From assembly GCF_965228935.1 (NCBI RefSeq), contig NZ_OZ245846.1, positions 5,642,001 to 5,706,000 on the forward strand: 64,000 nt of DNA, given 5' to 3'. The translations under genes were made by a program, and so were the position numbers. The stretch comes from Ulvibacterium sp965228935. GTDB taxonomy: Bacteria > Bacteroidota > Bacteroidia > Flavobacteriales > Flavobacteriaceae. The notes under the pieces were generated by a model. It saw nothing but the letters and a program-made list of their open reading frames with translations, was not told where the DNA came from and did no database searches. Below are positions 15,797-25,023 of this stretch, one piece after another. The first letter of the stretch is position 1; the number at the start of each line of letters is the position of its first letter.

Positions 15797-17545
15797 ATGA
15801 TGCAAAAAGCAAAAGGAAAAGTAGTCAGCGTCAACGAGTCCCTTGTCGCGGCCCAAACTACGGAGGGATCCGTCATGAACGGTGAGGTGGCCTATATTAT
15901 CATTGAGGACGGTAAACGGCTCAAATCGGAGGTCATTGATGTGAAACCCAATGATATGGTATATCTACAGGTCTTTGAAGATACCGGCTGGATGAAAGTA
16001 GGCGACCTTGTGGAATTTTCCGGTCTTCCCTTGGCTGTAAAATTGGGTCCCGGCATTTTAGGTTCCGTAACGGATGGTCTTCAAAATCCCTTGTACGAAT
16101 TGGCCAAGAAAGAATGGTTTTTGGAGCGGGGGCTCGTAGTAGAGCCCTTGGATATCACGGTTAAATGGCACTTTACCCCTTCGGTGCAAAAAGGGGATTT
16201 GGTAACGGGCGGTACCGTACTGGGTTCCGTTCCTGAAAAACTGTTCGAACACAAGATTTTTGTCCCCTTTTCCATACAGGGGGATCACACGATCGAGCAA
16301 ATAGCTCCTGAAGGAGAGTATACCGTAGATGAGCCCATAGCCGTTATAAAGGACGCCATGGGCAAAAGCATGGAACTAAAAATGGTATTCGAGTGGCCCG
16401 TAAAAAAACCCATGCCCTTCAATGAGCGTTCCGTTCCCGTAGATCCGATGCCCACTGGAATCCGGATTCTAGATGCCCTTTTTCCCATTGCCTATGGCGG
16501 TACGGCATGCAATCCAGGACCTTTTGGAGCGGGCAAGACGGTATTGCAACACAGTTTGGCCCGGCATTCACAGGCCGATGTGGTTATCATCGCAGCTTGC
16601 GGCGAACGCGCCGGGGAAGCTGTGGAGGTCTTTAAGGACTTCCCTGAACTGATCGATCCACGAACGGGAAAGTCCTTGATGGACCGTACCTATATTGTGG
16701 GGAATACCTCATCCATGCCCGTGGCCGCCAGGGAAGCATCTGTCTACATGGCCACTACCGTAGGGGAATACTACCGCAAACAAGGGCTCAATGTGCTTAT
16801 CCTGGCCGATTCTACTTCCCGATGGGCACAAGCGCTCCGTGAAACCTCGGGACGAAAAGAGGAAATTCCAGGCCCCGAAGCCTTCCCCATGTATATTTCC
16901 ACATTGATCTCCGCTTTCTATGATCGCGCGGGAATTGAATTGCTACCCGATGGAAAAACCGGATCATTAAGCATTATTGGAACAGTTTCCCCTGCGGGCG
17001 GGAACTTTGATGAACCGGTAACGCAGGCCACCCTGTTGAGTACAGGGGCTTTTTGGGGGTTGTCCCGGGCATTGTCCGATGCACGGAAATATCCCGCAAT
17101 AGACCGTATTGATAGTAATTCCAAATATCCCTCGTTGCTGAATCAGGAAGAGGTGAACTTTTTATTGGAGCTGTTACGGGATGGCAAGACCATAGCTTCC
17201 AATATTATCCTGATGGGCGAGAAGGGTATCACGGACGAAGCCTACATCCGTTACCAAAAGGCCGAATTACTCGATGCGGTCTTCCTGCAACAGAACAGTT
17301 TTCATGAGGTGGATGGGGTAACCACTCCCGATCGGTTGAGGGCCATGTTCGATATGGTAAAGGAAATCATAGACGCAACGGTAGGTATTAAAGGTAAGGA
17401 AGGGATACGGTCGCATTTTAATTTCATCCGACAGGCTTTTCTTGACTGGAACTATATGAAACCTGATGAGGAGGGCTTCGAAAAACAAAAAATGAAACTA
17501 GTGAATTTGGTCAAACAAAGGGAACATGTTGCAGAAAACGTATGA
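15797..17545 (+). CDS. ntpA: V/A-type ATPase catalytic subunit A
   Basis: Catalytic nucleotide-binding subunit of the rotary V/A-ATPase. The P-loop GPFGAGKTVLQ is near residue 240-250. The non-homologous bulge typical of A subunits lies before it (about 115-180). Further hallmarks are CGERAGEAVEVF, the SRWAQALRETSGR segment and GSLSIIGTVSPAGGNFDEPV. The longest frame starts upstream at 15623 inside the usp-TPR gene; I chose the ATG at 15797 (582 aa, MMQKAKGKVVSVN), which matches the family N-terminus and leaves a 13-bp gap to the preceding gene. It overlaps subunit B by 20 bp. Confidence 0.95.
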   Translation: MMQKAKGKVVSVNESLVAAQTTEGSVMNGEVAYIIIEDGKRLKSEVIDVKPNDMVYLQVFEDTGWMKVGDLVEFSGLPLAVKLGPGILGSVTDGLQNPLYELAKKEWFLERGLVVEPLDITVKWHFTPSVQKGDLVTGGTVLGSVPEKLFEHKIFVPFSIQGDHTIEQIAPEGEYTVDEPIAVIKDAMGKSMELKMVFEWPVKKPMPFNERSVPVDPMPTGIRILDALFPIAYGGTACNPGPFGAGKTVLQHSLARHSQADVVIIAACGERAGEAVEVFKDFPELIDPRTGKSLMDRTYIVGNTSSMPVAAREASVYMATTVGEYYRKQGLNVLILADSTSRWAQALRETSGRKEEIPGPEAFPMYISTLISAFYDRAGIELLPDGKTGSLSIIGTVSPAGGNFDEPVTQATLLSTGAFWGLSRALSDARKYPAIDRIDSNSKYPSLLNQEEVNFLLELLRDGKTIASNIILMGEKGITDEAYIRYQKAELLDAVFLQQNSFHEVDGVTTPDRLRAMFDMVKEIIDATVGIKGKEGIRSHFNFIRQAFLDWNYMKPDEEGFEKQKMKLVNLVKQREHVAENV

Positions 17546-18857
17546 GAATATAGACAGTATTGGCCGTGCCATTCTGGGTATTAAGGCCAAGGGTGTACAC
17601 AATAAGGAGTTGGCAGAGGTAATCTATCCTAACGGACAAAAGGCATTTGCACAGGTCATTGCATTGGATGGCGATCAGGTGACCCTTCAACTGTTCGGAG
17701 GCGGATTCGGGGTTTCCACCGATTGTAAAATCCGTTTCCTGGGAAAACCGGTCCAAGTAGGATTTTCAGATGATATGTTGGGACGGGTCTATTCGGGCAA
17801 TGGCCAACCCATAGATGGAGGCCCTGAACTGCTGTCCGATATGGTTCGGGTGGCGGGACCTTCCATTAATCCGGTAAAAAGGCTCATCCCCAAGGATATG
17901 ATCCGTACAGGGGTGCCCATGATCGACGTATTCAACACCTTGGTACGTTCCCAAAAGATACCCATTTTTGCCAAGGCAGGCGAGCCCTACAACCGCCTAT
18001 TGGCCAATATCGCTACCCAGACCGATGCGGATGTAATCATTATCGGTGGGGTGGGACTCAAATATGATGAGTTCCATTACTTCAGACAGCGTATTGAAGA
18101 GGCCGGAAGTAAGAACAAGACCATCATGTTTGTACATACGCATAGGGATTCCATAGTCGAAGGCCTTATGGTACCCGATTTGGCACTGGCCGTAGCCGAG
18201 CAATTTGCGTTACAGGGTAAAAATGTTTTTGTACTTCTATCGGATATGACCCAATGGTCCGATTATTTGCGGCAAGTGGCCAACGCCCAAGATCAGATTC
18301 CGGCCAATCAAGGTTACCCGGGCGACCTGTATTCCCAATTGGCCAGTCGTTACGAAAAAGCCGCTGATATTGAGGGTGCTGGAAGTTTGACCATCCTCGG
18401 GGTAACCACAATGGACGATGTTACCCATCCCGTACCGGACAACACCGGATATATTACCGAAGGACAATTTTATATGAAGGACGGATATCTGGAACTGTTC
18501 GGATCATTAAGCCGTTTGAAGCAACAAGTAAACGACCGGACCCGTCCGGACCATAGAAGTATCATGAATGCTATGGCGCGGTTGCTTTCAGAAGCCGAGG
18601 AACGGGTAAAGGCCCAAAAATTCGGTTCGGTGAAGGATGACTATTCGTTGCGGCTGTTGGATTACCGAAAGACCTTCCAAACCGAATTGATGGATCCCTT
18701 CCGCTACTTGGAACTGGAAGATGCCCTAGACCTATGTTGGGATACCCTTGCCCAACACTTCAAAAAGGAAGAGGTAGGGCTATCCTCCAAGCTGATCGAG
18801 GCATATTGGCCGGAAAAAGGGAAGTTCAAAATATTAAAAGAGATGACCCATGAGTGA
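17526..18857 (+). CDS. ntpB: V/A-type ATPase non-catalytic subunit B
   Basis: Regulatory nucleotide-binding subunit that alternates with A in the headpiece. There is no Walker A; the region corresponding to it reads IFAKAGEPYNRLLANIATQ (about residue 143-161), as usual for B subunits. It retains LSDMTQWSDYLRQVANAQDQIPANQGYPGDLYS-type helix segments and LTILGVTTMDDVTHPVPDN. Length is 443 aa. The ATG lies inside the end of subunit A and the end overlaps subunit E by 8 bp, so translation is probably coupled across the three genes. Confidence 0.95.
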   Translation: MLQKTYENIDSIGRAILGIKAKGVHNKELAEVIYPNGQKAFAQVIALDGDQVTLQLFGGGFGVSTDCKIRFLGKPVQVGFSDDMLGRVYSGNGQPIDGGPELLSDMVRVAGPSINPVKRLIPKDMIRTGVPMIDVFNTLVRSQKIPIFAKAGEPYNRLLANIATQTDADVIIIGGVGLKYDEFHYFRQRIEEAGSKNKTIMFVHTHRDSIVEGLMVPDLALAVAEQFALQGKNVFVLLSDMTQWSDYLRQVANAQDQIPANQGYPGDLYSQLASRYEKAADIEGAGSLTILGVTTMDDVTHPVPDNTGYITEGQFYMKDGYLELFGSLSRLKQQVNDRTRPDHRSIMNAMARLLSEAEERVKAQKFGSVKDDYSLRLLDYRKTFQTELMDPFRYLELEDALDLCWDTLAQHFKKEEVGLSSKLIEAYWPEKGKFKILKEMTHE

Positions 18858-19449
18858 GAAAACCTTGGATAAACTGATTGCCACCCTAAAATCGGAAGCT
18901 ATCGAGGCAGCGGACAACGAAGCGATGGATATCGTGGAGAAGGCACGCGCACAGGCCCAAAAAATCATAAAGGATGCGGAAGCCGAAAAGGAAGAACTTC
19001 TGGAAGATGCGAAAAAAGAGGCCCAAGCTACGCTCAGCAAAGGGGAAGGTGCCCTTAAGCAGGCGGCAAGAGACCTAACCGTTTCCGTACGCAACGATTT
19101 GTTGAAACTTCTTGGGGCTGTACTGGAAAGGGAAATAGAAACTGCCCTTACCCCGGATCTTTTGGAGGAAGCCGTCCTAAAAGTCATCGAAAACGTAGGT
19201 AGTGGAGTTACCCTAAAGCTTCCGGAGAATGCCGAGGCAAAGCTGGTAGACCGAATCCAGAAAAGTTTGCAGACATCGGACACACTAGCTTCTATCAGCA
19301 AGGATGCCACTATTCTCAATGGGTTCTCCATAACCAAAACGGATCAAGGATGGAGTTACCATATTTCGTCCGAGGAAGTCGCCGAACTTTTGAACGTTCA
19401 CCTTAGTCCAAAATGGGTTCAAATCCTTAAAAACGAATCGGAAGCATGA
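18850..19449 (+). CDS. ntpE: V/A-type ATPase peripheral-stalk subunit E
   Basis: Peripheral stalk (stator) subunit, 199 aa. The N-terminal half is a long charged coiled coil (about residues 5-75, rich in Ala, Glu and Lys: KARAQAQKIIKDAEAEKEEL). The C-terminal half is a globular domain that binds the headpiece. In other bacterial sets of this type (Borrelia, Chlamydia) E is usually the first gene; here it follows B. It overlaps both neighbours (8 bp with B, 4 bp with the next gene). No separate G/H partner is encoded in the operon. Confidence 0.85.
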   Translation: MSEKTLDKLIATLKSEAIEAADNEAMDIVEKARAQAQKIIKDAEAEKEELLEDAKKEAQATLSKGEGALKQAARDLTVSVRNDLLKLLGAVLEREIETALTPDLLEEAVLKVIENVGSGVTLKLPENAEAKLVDRIQKSLQTSDTLASISKDATILNGFSITKTDQGWSYHISSEEVAELLNVHLSPKWVQILKNESEA

Positions 19450-20015
19450 TCACCGGAAACCTGGAATATGTAATGAGCAGCTTCCCGCATCTGTATTTTC
19501 AAGACTCCGATGAGGAACGCCTTAGGATGTTTTCCATCCTAAGAAAATATGCAGGGCCTTCAGGGGAGGAAAAAAGCATCATCGCTATTTTGGACGAAGA
19601 GGCCGGTAAGTATTTAACCTCAAGGGAATCCCGTACGTTACAACAAATTACATTGGAGGATATCCATATGGAAATTTTCCAACGCAGTAATAACAAGGTT
19701 CTATCGGCTTTTTCCGCTTATGTCCATAGGCTTAAAAGGAATATCGAACAACTTCGCATCTCCCGAAAAAAAAGGGTGGAGACCACCATGGCCAAAAAGC
19801 AACCGCTCCCCTTTACACCGGGTACTCCACTGGAAGAAGAGATTCAAATTTTGAAAATGCAATGGGAGAAACTTGACGGGCTTTCCATTGGACATTATAC
19901 CGATTTTGGGGCCCTAATTATCTATAAGCTGAGGCTGCTGCTCTTATTGCGATGGTGGGGTTTTGATCAAAAAAAAGGTTTCGACAATTTTTTAGACATC
20001 ACAAAGAAGGACTGA
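19446..20015 (+). CDS. DUF2764 V-type ATPase-associated protein (C-like)
   Basis: A 189-aa helical, cytoplasmic protein that I assign to DUF2764, a family found in V-ATPase operons of spirochaetes, chlamydiae and Bacteroidota. Its N-terminus (MITGNLEYVMSSFPHLYFQD) and the conserved EEEIQILKMQWEKLDGLSIG segment near residue 125-145 support this. The operon has no recognisable subunit C, so this protein may fill that position between rotor and membrane; this is inference. It overlaps E by 4 bp and precedes D by 2 bp. Confidence 0.75.
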   Translation: MITGNLEYVMSSFPHLYFQDSDEERLRMFSILRKYAGPSGEEKSIIAILDEEAGKYLTSRESRTLQQITLEDIHMEIFQRSNNKVLSAFSAYVHRLKRNIEQLRISRKKRVETTMAKKQPLPFTPGTPLEEEIQILKMQWEKLDGLSIGHYTDFGALIIYKLRLLLLLRWWGFDQKKGFDNFLDITKKD

Positions 20016-20017
20016 AC

Positions 20018-20629
20018 ATGGCCGATAAGATCTTAATGAACAAAAACACCCTGGCCGCCTTAAAAATAGAGCTGAGGGAATACAACACGGCCTTACCTGT
20101 CTTTGAGATGAAGGAACAGCAGTTGAAGGAGGTAGTACAGACTACGGAAAATAATATTATTCGGCTGAAACGGGCCATTGAGGCCACCGATGCGGAAACC
20201 AAAAAATGGGTGGCCGTGATGGCCGAGGAGACCATTGACCTGTCCGAATTGGTAAAAGTCAATGAAGTTGTTACCGAAAAACGGGAAATCGCAGGAGTAA
20301 CCATAGAAACCTTTAAGGATATCGCGTTTAAGGAAGTGGAGGTAGATCTTTTCAATACCCCTCTTTGGATCGATGCCGCCCTAGAGGCGATACAGGAGCA
20401 AAAGACCAACAGGACCTTGGTGGAAATCGAAGAACGAAATTTGGAATTGCTGAAGGAAGAACTTGCCGAGGCCCGCCGGATGAAAAATGCATTAAAGGAA
20501 GTGTTTATACCGGAAACCCAGGAGAATATTCGAAAAATTGAAATCTATCTGGGCGATGTGGAGCGACTGGCCATAGGGTGCGCCAAACTGGTAAAAAAGA
20601 AGAAACAGGAAAAAAAGGCCATGGCATGA
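20018..20629 (+). CDS. ntpD: V/A-type ATPase central-stalk subunit D
   Basis: Rotor shaft subunit, 203 aa. The sequence is an antiparallel coiled coil: N-terminal helix (MNKNTLAALKIELREYNTAL, about residues 7-60) and C-terminal helix (about 120-200) around a short middle region. The start pattern NKNTLAALK corresponds to the PTKxxLxxLK-like motif of D subunits. No subunit F gene accompanies it. The stop overlaps the ATG of subunit I (ATGA). Confidence 0.88.
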   Translation: MADKILMNKNTLAALKIELREYNTALPVFEMKEQQLKEVVQTTENNIIRLKRAIEATDAETKKWVAVMAEETIDLSELVKVNEVVTEKREIAGVTIETFKDIAFKEVEVDLFNTPLWIDAALEAIQEQKTNRTLVEIEERNLELLKEELAEARRMKNALKEVFIPETQENIRKIEIYLGDVERLAIGCAKLVKKKKQEKKAMA

Positions 20630-22473
20630 TCGTTAAGATGAAGGAAATACTGCTCTTTACCACCGCACGTTCTGTGGACGAAACCATTCGTGTACTCGGG
20701 AATCTTGGAGTGATGGACATCAAGGAGATCGACCGATCGCCCAATGGAATTGCTGAAAGGCGATTGGCTTCGCTCAATAAGACGGAAAATGCAATTTCCT
20801 CCCTTAAGGAACATTCAAAAAAGAAAAAGGATACCATCACTCGAGTGAAATATCCGGCCAAGGATCCCAAACAGCTTGTAGAGCGCGTATTGATGACAGA
20901 AGAAATTAGGCGAAGATGTAAAGACCGACTTGATGAGCTCTACCTACAGTTGGATTGGTACAAAACCTGGGGCGAAAAAGTAAACGTAAAGGACTTTGAA
21001 ATCCTGAGGAAAAAAGGGATTTACATTCGGCTCTATCTTTTGGGCAAATCAATGTTACCCAAAGTTAAGGAAGACCATACCGTTGTGACCTTCCCAGAAC
21101 GGAACGGTAAGATACCGGTGGCATTGGTCACGCAAAACGAACATGAAAAATTAAATCAAAAAGAGGTAGTCCCCCCGAAATTATCCTTTGATACCATACA
21201 ACGACAGATTAAAAGGAAAGAACGGCAATTGACCGAAGTAGAACACTTCTTGGATGATCAAACCGAACATCTGCATTGGCTTGAGGAATACCGCATATTG
21301 TTGAAAGACCGATTAGGTATGCAACAGACCTTGGGAGGTATAGGTGACATTGATGGAAAGCTAAAATACCTTAAAGGATATATACCTCGCGATTCCGTAG
21401 ATGATTTCGTCGCAAAAGCGGAAGAGAACCATTGGGGCTACCACATCACCGAGCCCGAAAAGCCGGAAGAGGTACCGGTCTATATCAAAAATCCCAAGTG
21501 GATCAGTATTATCAACCCGGTAATGAAATTCATAGATATCGTACCCGGATACAAGGAAGTGGACGTCTCCATTTATTTTTTGGTAGCCTTTGCCCTATTT
21601 TTTGCTATGCTTGTTGGTGATGCAGGATACGGATTGATCTTTCTATTGGTTACCTTATTCCTTCGCAAAAAACTAACGCCCCAGATGCAGATCTTGATTT
21701 ATGTTCTCAGTGGTACGACCATAGTTTGGGGAGTACTTAGTGGCACCTATTTTGGTGCCGAACAGATAGCGGCCCTTCCTTTTTTCAAGAACTTGATCGT
21801 TGAGGAAATTGCCAGCTTTGGGTTCGATAATGTTTCCTTTATGATGCATCTCTCGTTCCTGATAGGGGCCATTCACCTTACCGTGGCCCATGGAATTCGC
21901 GTTGCCCAGTTCATCAATTCCATACGGGCCCTTAGTGAAATAGGTTGGGTCTTTTTGGTTTGGGGGTTGTTCTTCTTGACCGAGCAATTGGTACTGGGCA
22001 AGACTATGCCCATATGGGGCCCTTGGTTATTTATAGCGGGAGCGGCCTTGGTTGCTCTTTTCTCGGTCGAAAGCAAGAACTTTTTGAAAAGCATGCTGGT
22101 TTCATTGGCCAATTTGCCGTTAAGCTTAATTAGTGGATTCTCTGACATTGTTTCCTACGTACGACTTTTTGCCGTAGGTATGGCAACGGCAGCCGTTGCG
22201 GCGAGTTTCAACAATATGGTGTTGCCCGAAGGGATTACCGATATGGGGCTTTTGGATTTATTGATGGCGGCCATTGCATTGCTTTTGGGACATGGACTCA
22301 ACATTGCCCTGGCCCTAATGGCGGTTATGGTACATGGGATACGCCTGAATATGTTGGAGTTTGCAGGGCATCTTGGTGTACAGTTCTCCGGCGAAGCCTA
22401 TAAACCGTTTACACTGGTTTCCCAAAAAAGCGTAGTGGAACCGGAAAAGATGGAACCGGCCCCAACAACATAA
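20626..22473 (+). CDS. ntpI: V/A-type ATPase membrane subunit I (a subunit)
   Basis: Stator membrane subunit forming the ion half-channels. The cytoplasmic N-terminal half (about residues 1-300) has coiled coils; the C-terminal half has seven or eight membrane helices. The essential arginine is R513 in SDIVSYVRLFAVGMA, equivalent to the arginine that releases the ion from the c-ring glutamate. I chose the ATG at 20626, overlapping the subunit D stop, instead of the longer frame at 20578. The protein is then 615 aa and starts MIVKMKEILLFTT, matching the family N-terminus. Confidence 0.92.
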   Translation: MIVKMKEILLFTTARSVDETIRVLGNLGVMDIKEIDRSPNGIAERRLASLNKTENAISSLKEHSKKKKDTITRVKYPAKDPKQLVERVLMTEEIRRRCKDRLDELYLQLDWYKTWGEKVNVKDFEILRKKGIYIRLYLLGKSMLPKVKEDHTVVTFPERNGKIPVALVTQNEHEKLNQKEVVPPKLSFDTIQRQIKRKERQLTEVEHFLDDQTEHLHWLEEYRILLKDRLGMQQTLGGIGDIDGKLKYLKGYIPRDSVDDFVAKAEENHWGYHITEPEKPEEVPVYIKNPKWISIINPVMKFIDIVPGYKEVDVSIYFLVAFALFFAMLVGDAGYGLIFLLVTLFLRKKLTPQMQILIYVLSGTTIVWGVLSGTYFGAEQIAALPFFKNLIVEEIASFGFDNVSFMMHLSFLIGAIHLTVAHGIRVAQFINSIRALSEIGWVFLVWGLFFLTEQLVLGKTMPIWGPWLFIAGAALVALFSVESKNFLKSMLVSLANLPLSLISGFSDIVSYVRLFAVGMATAAVAASFNNMVLPEGITDMGLLDLLMAAIALLLGHGLNIALALMAVMVHGIRLNMLEFAGHLGVQFSGEAYKPFTLVSQKSVVEPEKMEPAPTT

Positions 22474-22504
22474 AAGAATTATAAAATTATTAAACTATAA
22501 AATC

Positions 22505-22972
22505 ATGGTAGATATGGCAATTTTAACAACGACGGTAACAGGATTGGGCGATATGGGAATGTCCTTGAGCATTGCCGCGATAGGGTCTGCAATAGGAACC
22601 GGAATCGCAGGTATGGCAGCTATTGGGGCTTGGAAGAAAATGATAACCAGTGGACAAAAAGCAGCTACTGCCCTACTCATTTTTGTAGGTGCCCCACTTT
22701 CCCAGGTTATCTATGGTATGATCCTCAAAAATGCCATCGCCGATGCCGACCTGGCACCTGACTCTTACCTCTGGCAAATCATTATTGGGCTGGTTGCAGG
22801 GGCAGCCATGGCCGGCTCGGCCATATTTCAAGGAAAGACAGGGGCACGGGCCTGTGATGCCATTGCGTCGGGTGCCAATGATACGGCAAAATACATCATG
22901 ATTATCGGTATTGTGGAAACGGTAGCACTTTTCGTCATGATCTTTACCATGACCGGGTTGCCTACTACCTAA
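22505..22972 (+). CDS. ntpK: V/A-type ATPase c-ring subunit K with sodium-site residues
   Basis: Proteolipid rotor subunit, 155 aa, with four helices in two hairpins. Compared with Enterococcus hirae NtpK, whose sodium ligands include T64, Q65, Q110 and E139, I see S66 and Q67 in APLSQVIYG, Q109 in SAIFQGK and E138 in GIVETVALF. The first hairpin has no carboxylate, as in V-type rings. This residue set supports sodium coupling rather than protons, although it is inferred from my recalled alignment. It starts 31 bp after subunit I and is the last gene of the operon. I see no clear hairpin terminator in the 126 bp that follow. Confidence 0.93.
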   Translation: MVDMAILTTTVTGLGDMGMSLSIAAIGSAIGTGIAGMAAIGAWKKMITSGQKAATALLIFVGAPLSQVIYGMILKNAIADADLAPDSYLWQIIIGLVAGAAMAGSAIFQGKTGARACDAIASGANDTAKYIMIIGIVETVALFVMIFTMTGLPTT

Positions 22973-23098
22973 TCCAAGCCGATACATATTTTAACTTTTA
23001 GATTTTTTTTAGTACCCATGTGGTAAAATGTCATGTTTTATCTAGTCCATACCCATTAGATTTATGCCTTAGGATATATTCACCCAAAGCCTTCCACT

Positions 23099-23779
23099 AT
23101 GAAGATATTGGTTATCGAGGACAATATTGAACTTCTGAAGGACATCAAAAACTTTTTGGAAGTGGAGGGGAACATTTGTGAAATTGCCCATACCTACAAA
23201 TCGGCGTATAGCAAGGTAGGTTATTTCCCGTATGACATTTTGGTGGTCGATATTGGGTTACCTGATGGCAATGGGCTTGATATCATCAAGGAGGTGAAGA
23301 AAGAAAATATTGATGCGGGCATCATCATTATTTCCGCCAGGAACGCGGTCGGTGATAGAATACACGGATTGGAAATAGGCGCGGACGATTATTTGACCAA
23401 ACCCTTTTATCTGGCCGAGCTAAACGCCCGGATCAAGGCATTGTACCGAAGGAAAGTTTATAATGGAAGTAGGGAAATCTTTTTTAACGAAATCAAGATC
23501 AAGCCGGACAGCCATGAAGTCTTTGTAAACAACCGCCTTTTGAACCTTACCAAAAAGGAATTTGACATCATCCACTTTTTTGTGGTGAACCGGCATAGAC
23601 TTTTGACCAAGGAGGCGATAGCGGAACACCTTTGGGGCGACCATATTGAAATGGCCGATTCCTTTAATTTCATCTATACGCATTTGGCCAATTTGAGGAA
23701 AAAAATTGCCGAATCGGGAGGGAAGGACTATATTCAGTCCATTTATAGTGTAGGATATAAATTCACCGACCGCGAATGA
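23099..23779 (+). CDS. OmpR/PhoB-family response regulator
   Basis: DNA-binding response regulator of 226 aa. The receiver domain (about 1-118) has the acidic pair ED at 7-8, the phospho-acceptor D51 (VVDIGLPDG) and K102 in YLTKPF. The C-terminal winged helix (about 125-223) has LTKKEFDIIHFFVVNRHRL and the end motif YIQSIYSVGYKFTD. The stop overlaps the kinase start (ATGA), so they form one unit. It lies 126 bp after the V-ATPase operon on the same strand. Whether it controls that operon is unknown. Confidence 0.95.
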   Translation: MKILVIEDNIELLKDIKNFLEVEGNICEIAHTYKSAYSKVGYFPYDILVVDIGLPDGNGLDIIKEVKKENIDAGIIIISARNAVGDRIHGLEIGADDYLTKPFYLAELNARIKALYRRKVYNGSREIFFNEIKIKPDSHEVFVNNRLLNLTKKEFDIIHFFVVNRHRLLTKEAIAEHLWGDHIEMADSFNFIYTHLANLRKKIAESGGKDYIQSIYSVGYKFTDRE

Positions 23780-25023
23780 ACTTAGTTAGGAAGACCAATA
23801 CATACTACCTTATATTTCTGGCTTTCCTTTTCCCGATCATGGTTACGGTAGATTATTACCTCATCCAATACATTGTTAATAGCGAAGTTGAGGAAATATT
23901 ACTTCATGAAAGTGAACGGATCAACTTTCACCTCGCCAAGGAAGGGACATTTCCCGCTTCCAACTATTTATTCGAGACTACACCTGTTAGCGGGGACTTC
24001 GGACCTCCCTCCAAGTTTAAGGATACCTTGTTCTACGAGGCCTATGCCGACAAGCATATTCCTTATCGCACCTATGAGTTTGCGGCACAAGTGAATGGGC
24101 AAAAGGTTCGGGTTTCCTTGAAACATGTGCTTCTGGAAATCAATGAACTGATCCTATTGCTTTTTGCGACCACAACATTGATCCTATTGGTTTTGGTAAC
24201 GGGATTGTTTTTCATCAATCAGAAAATATACCATTGGGCCTGGAATCCATTTTTTAAAAACCTTTCAAAACTTAAAGACTATGATGTTACCCAAAAAAAT
24301 CCTATCCATCTAAAACCCTCAAATATCCAGGAATTTGAAGAGCTCAACAGGGTGGTTACGTCCCTCATGGATCAAGTGAAAAAAGATTTTCAGAATCTAA
24401 AGGAATTCAACCAGAACATTTCGCACGAGATACAGACCCCTTTGGCCATTATCCGTAACAAAATGGTATTGCTCTTGGAAAGCCAAAACCTTGATTCAAA
24501 AGAACTGCAATGGGTACAGGCCGTTTATCAGGAAACCAATAAACTATCAAAAATTGAGAAGTCCCTGACCTTGATTTCCAGGATAGAGAATCAGGAATTT
24601 AAGCGGTTGGACAGTGTTGATGTTCGCCTCCTCATAGAGAACATCATGAACAACATGATAGAAATGATCTCGTTTAAAAAACTAAAAGTAAAAACCAATT
24701 TGAATCCTGTTAAAATTAAATGTGATCTTGTTTTAGCGGACATCCTCTTCACTAACCTGATCAAAAATGCCGTACAACACAATCATGAAGGAGGCTCTAT
24801 AGAAATGCTTCTGAACGAGGAGAAATTTGAGATCATCAACACCGGGGATGAATCGCTGATAGAAACCGCTCAATTGTTCAATCGTTTTCAAAAGGGAAAC
24901 TCGTCAAAGGAATCCTTGGGTCTGGGTTTGGCCATAAATCAAAGAATATGTGAGCTTTACGGGTTTCGTTTGGATTACGATCGCCAAGGGCAAATACACA
25001 CGTTTTCTTTGTTTTTTCAATAG
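23776..25023 (+). CDS. Sensor histidine kinase
   Basis: Membrane sensor kinase, 415 aa. It has two transmembrane helices (about residues 11-31 and 126-148) around a periplasmic sensor region of about 95 residues with no recognised domain. A linker is followed by a HisKA dimerisation domain with phospho-accepting H217 in NISHEIQTPLAII. The ATPase domain has the N-box (FTNLIKNAVQHNHEGG) and G-box (KESLGLGLAINQRICELYGF). It is cotranscribed with the preceding regulator. The signal cannot be read from sequence. Confidence 0.95.
   Translation: MNLVRKTNTYYLIFLAFLFPIMVTVDYYLIQYIVNSEVEEILLHESERINFHLAKEGTFPASNYLFETTPVSGDFGPPSKFKDTLFYEAYADKHIPYRTYEFAAQVNGQKVRVSLKHVLLEINELILLLFATTTLILLVLVTGLFFINQKIYHWAWNPFFKNLSKLKDYDVTQKNPIHLKPSNIQEFEELNRVVTSLMDQVKKDFQNLKEFNQNISHEIQTPLAIIRNKMVLLLESQNLDSKELQWVQAVYQETNKLSKIEKSLTLISRIENQEFKRLDSVDVRLLIENIMNNMIEMISFKKLKVKTNLNPVKIKCDLVLADILFTNLIKNAVQHNHEGGSIEMLLNEEKFEIINTGDESLIETAQLFNRFQKGNSSKESLGLGLAINQRICELYGFRLDYDRQGQIHTFSLFFQ

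Noticed and set aside
18834..19337. 167-codon minus-strand frame opposite subunit E
   Set aside because: Ser/Ala-rich shadow of the coiled-coil gene on the other strand, no motif.
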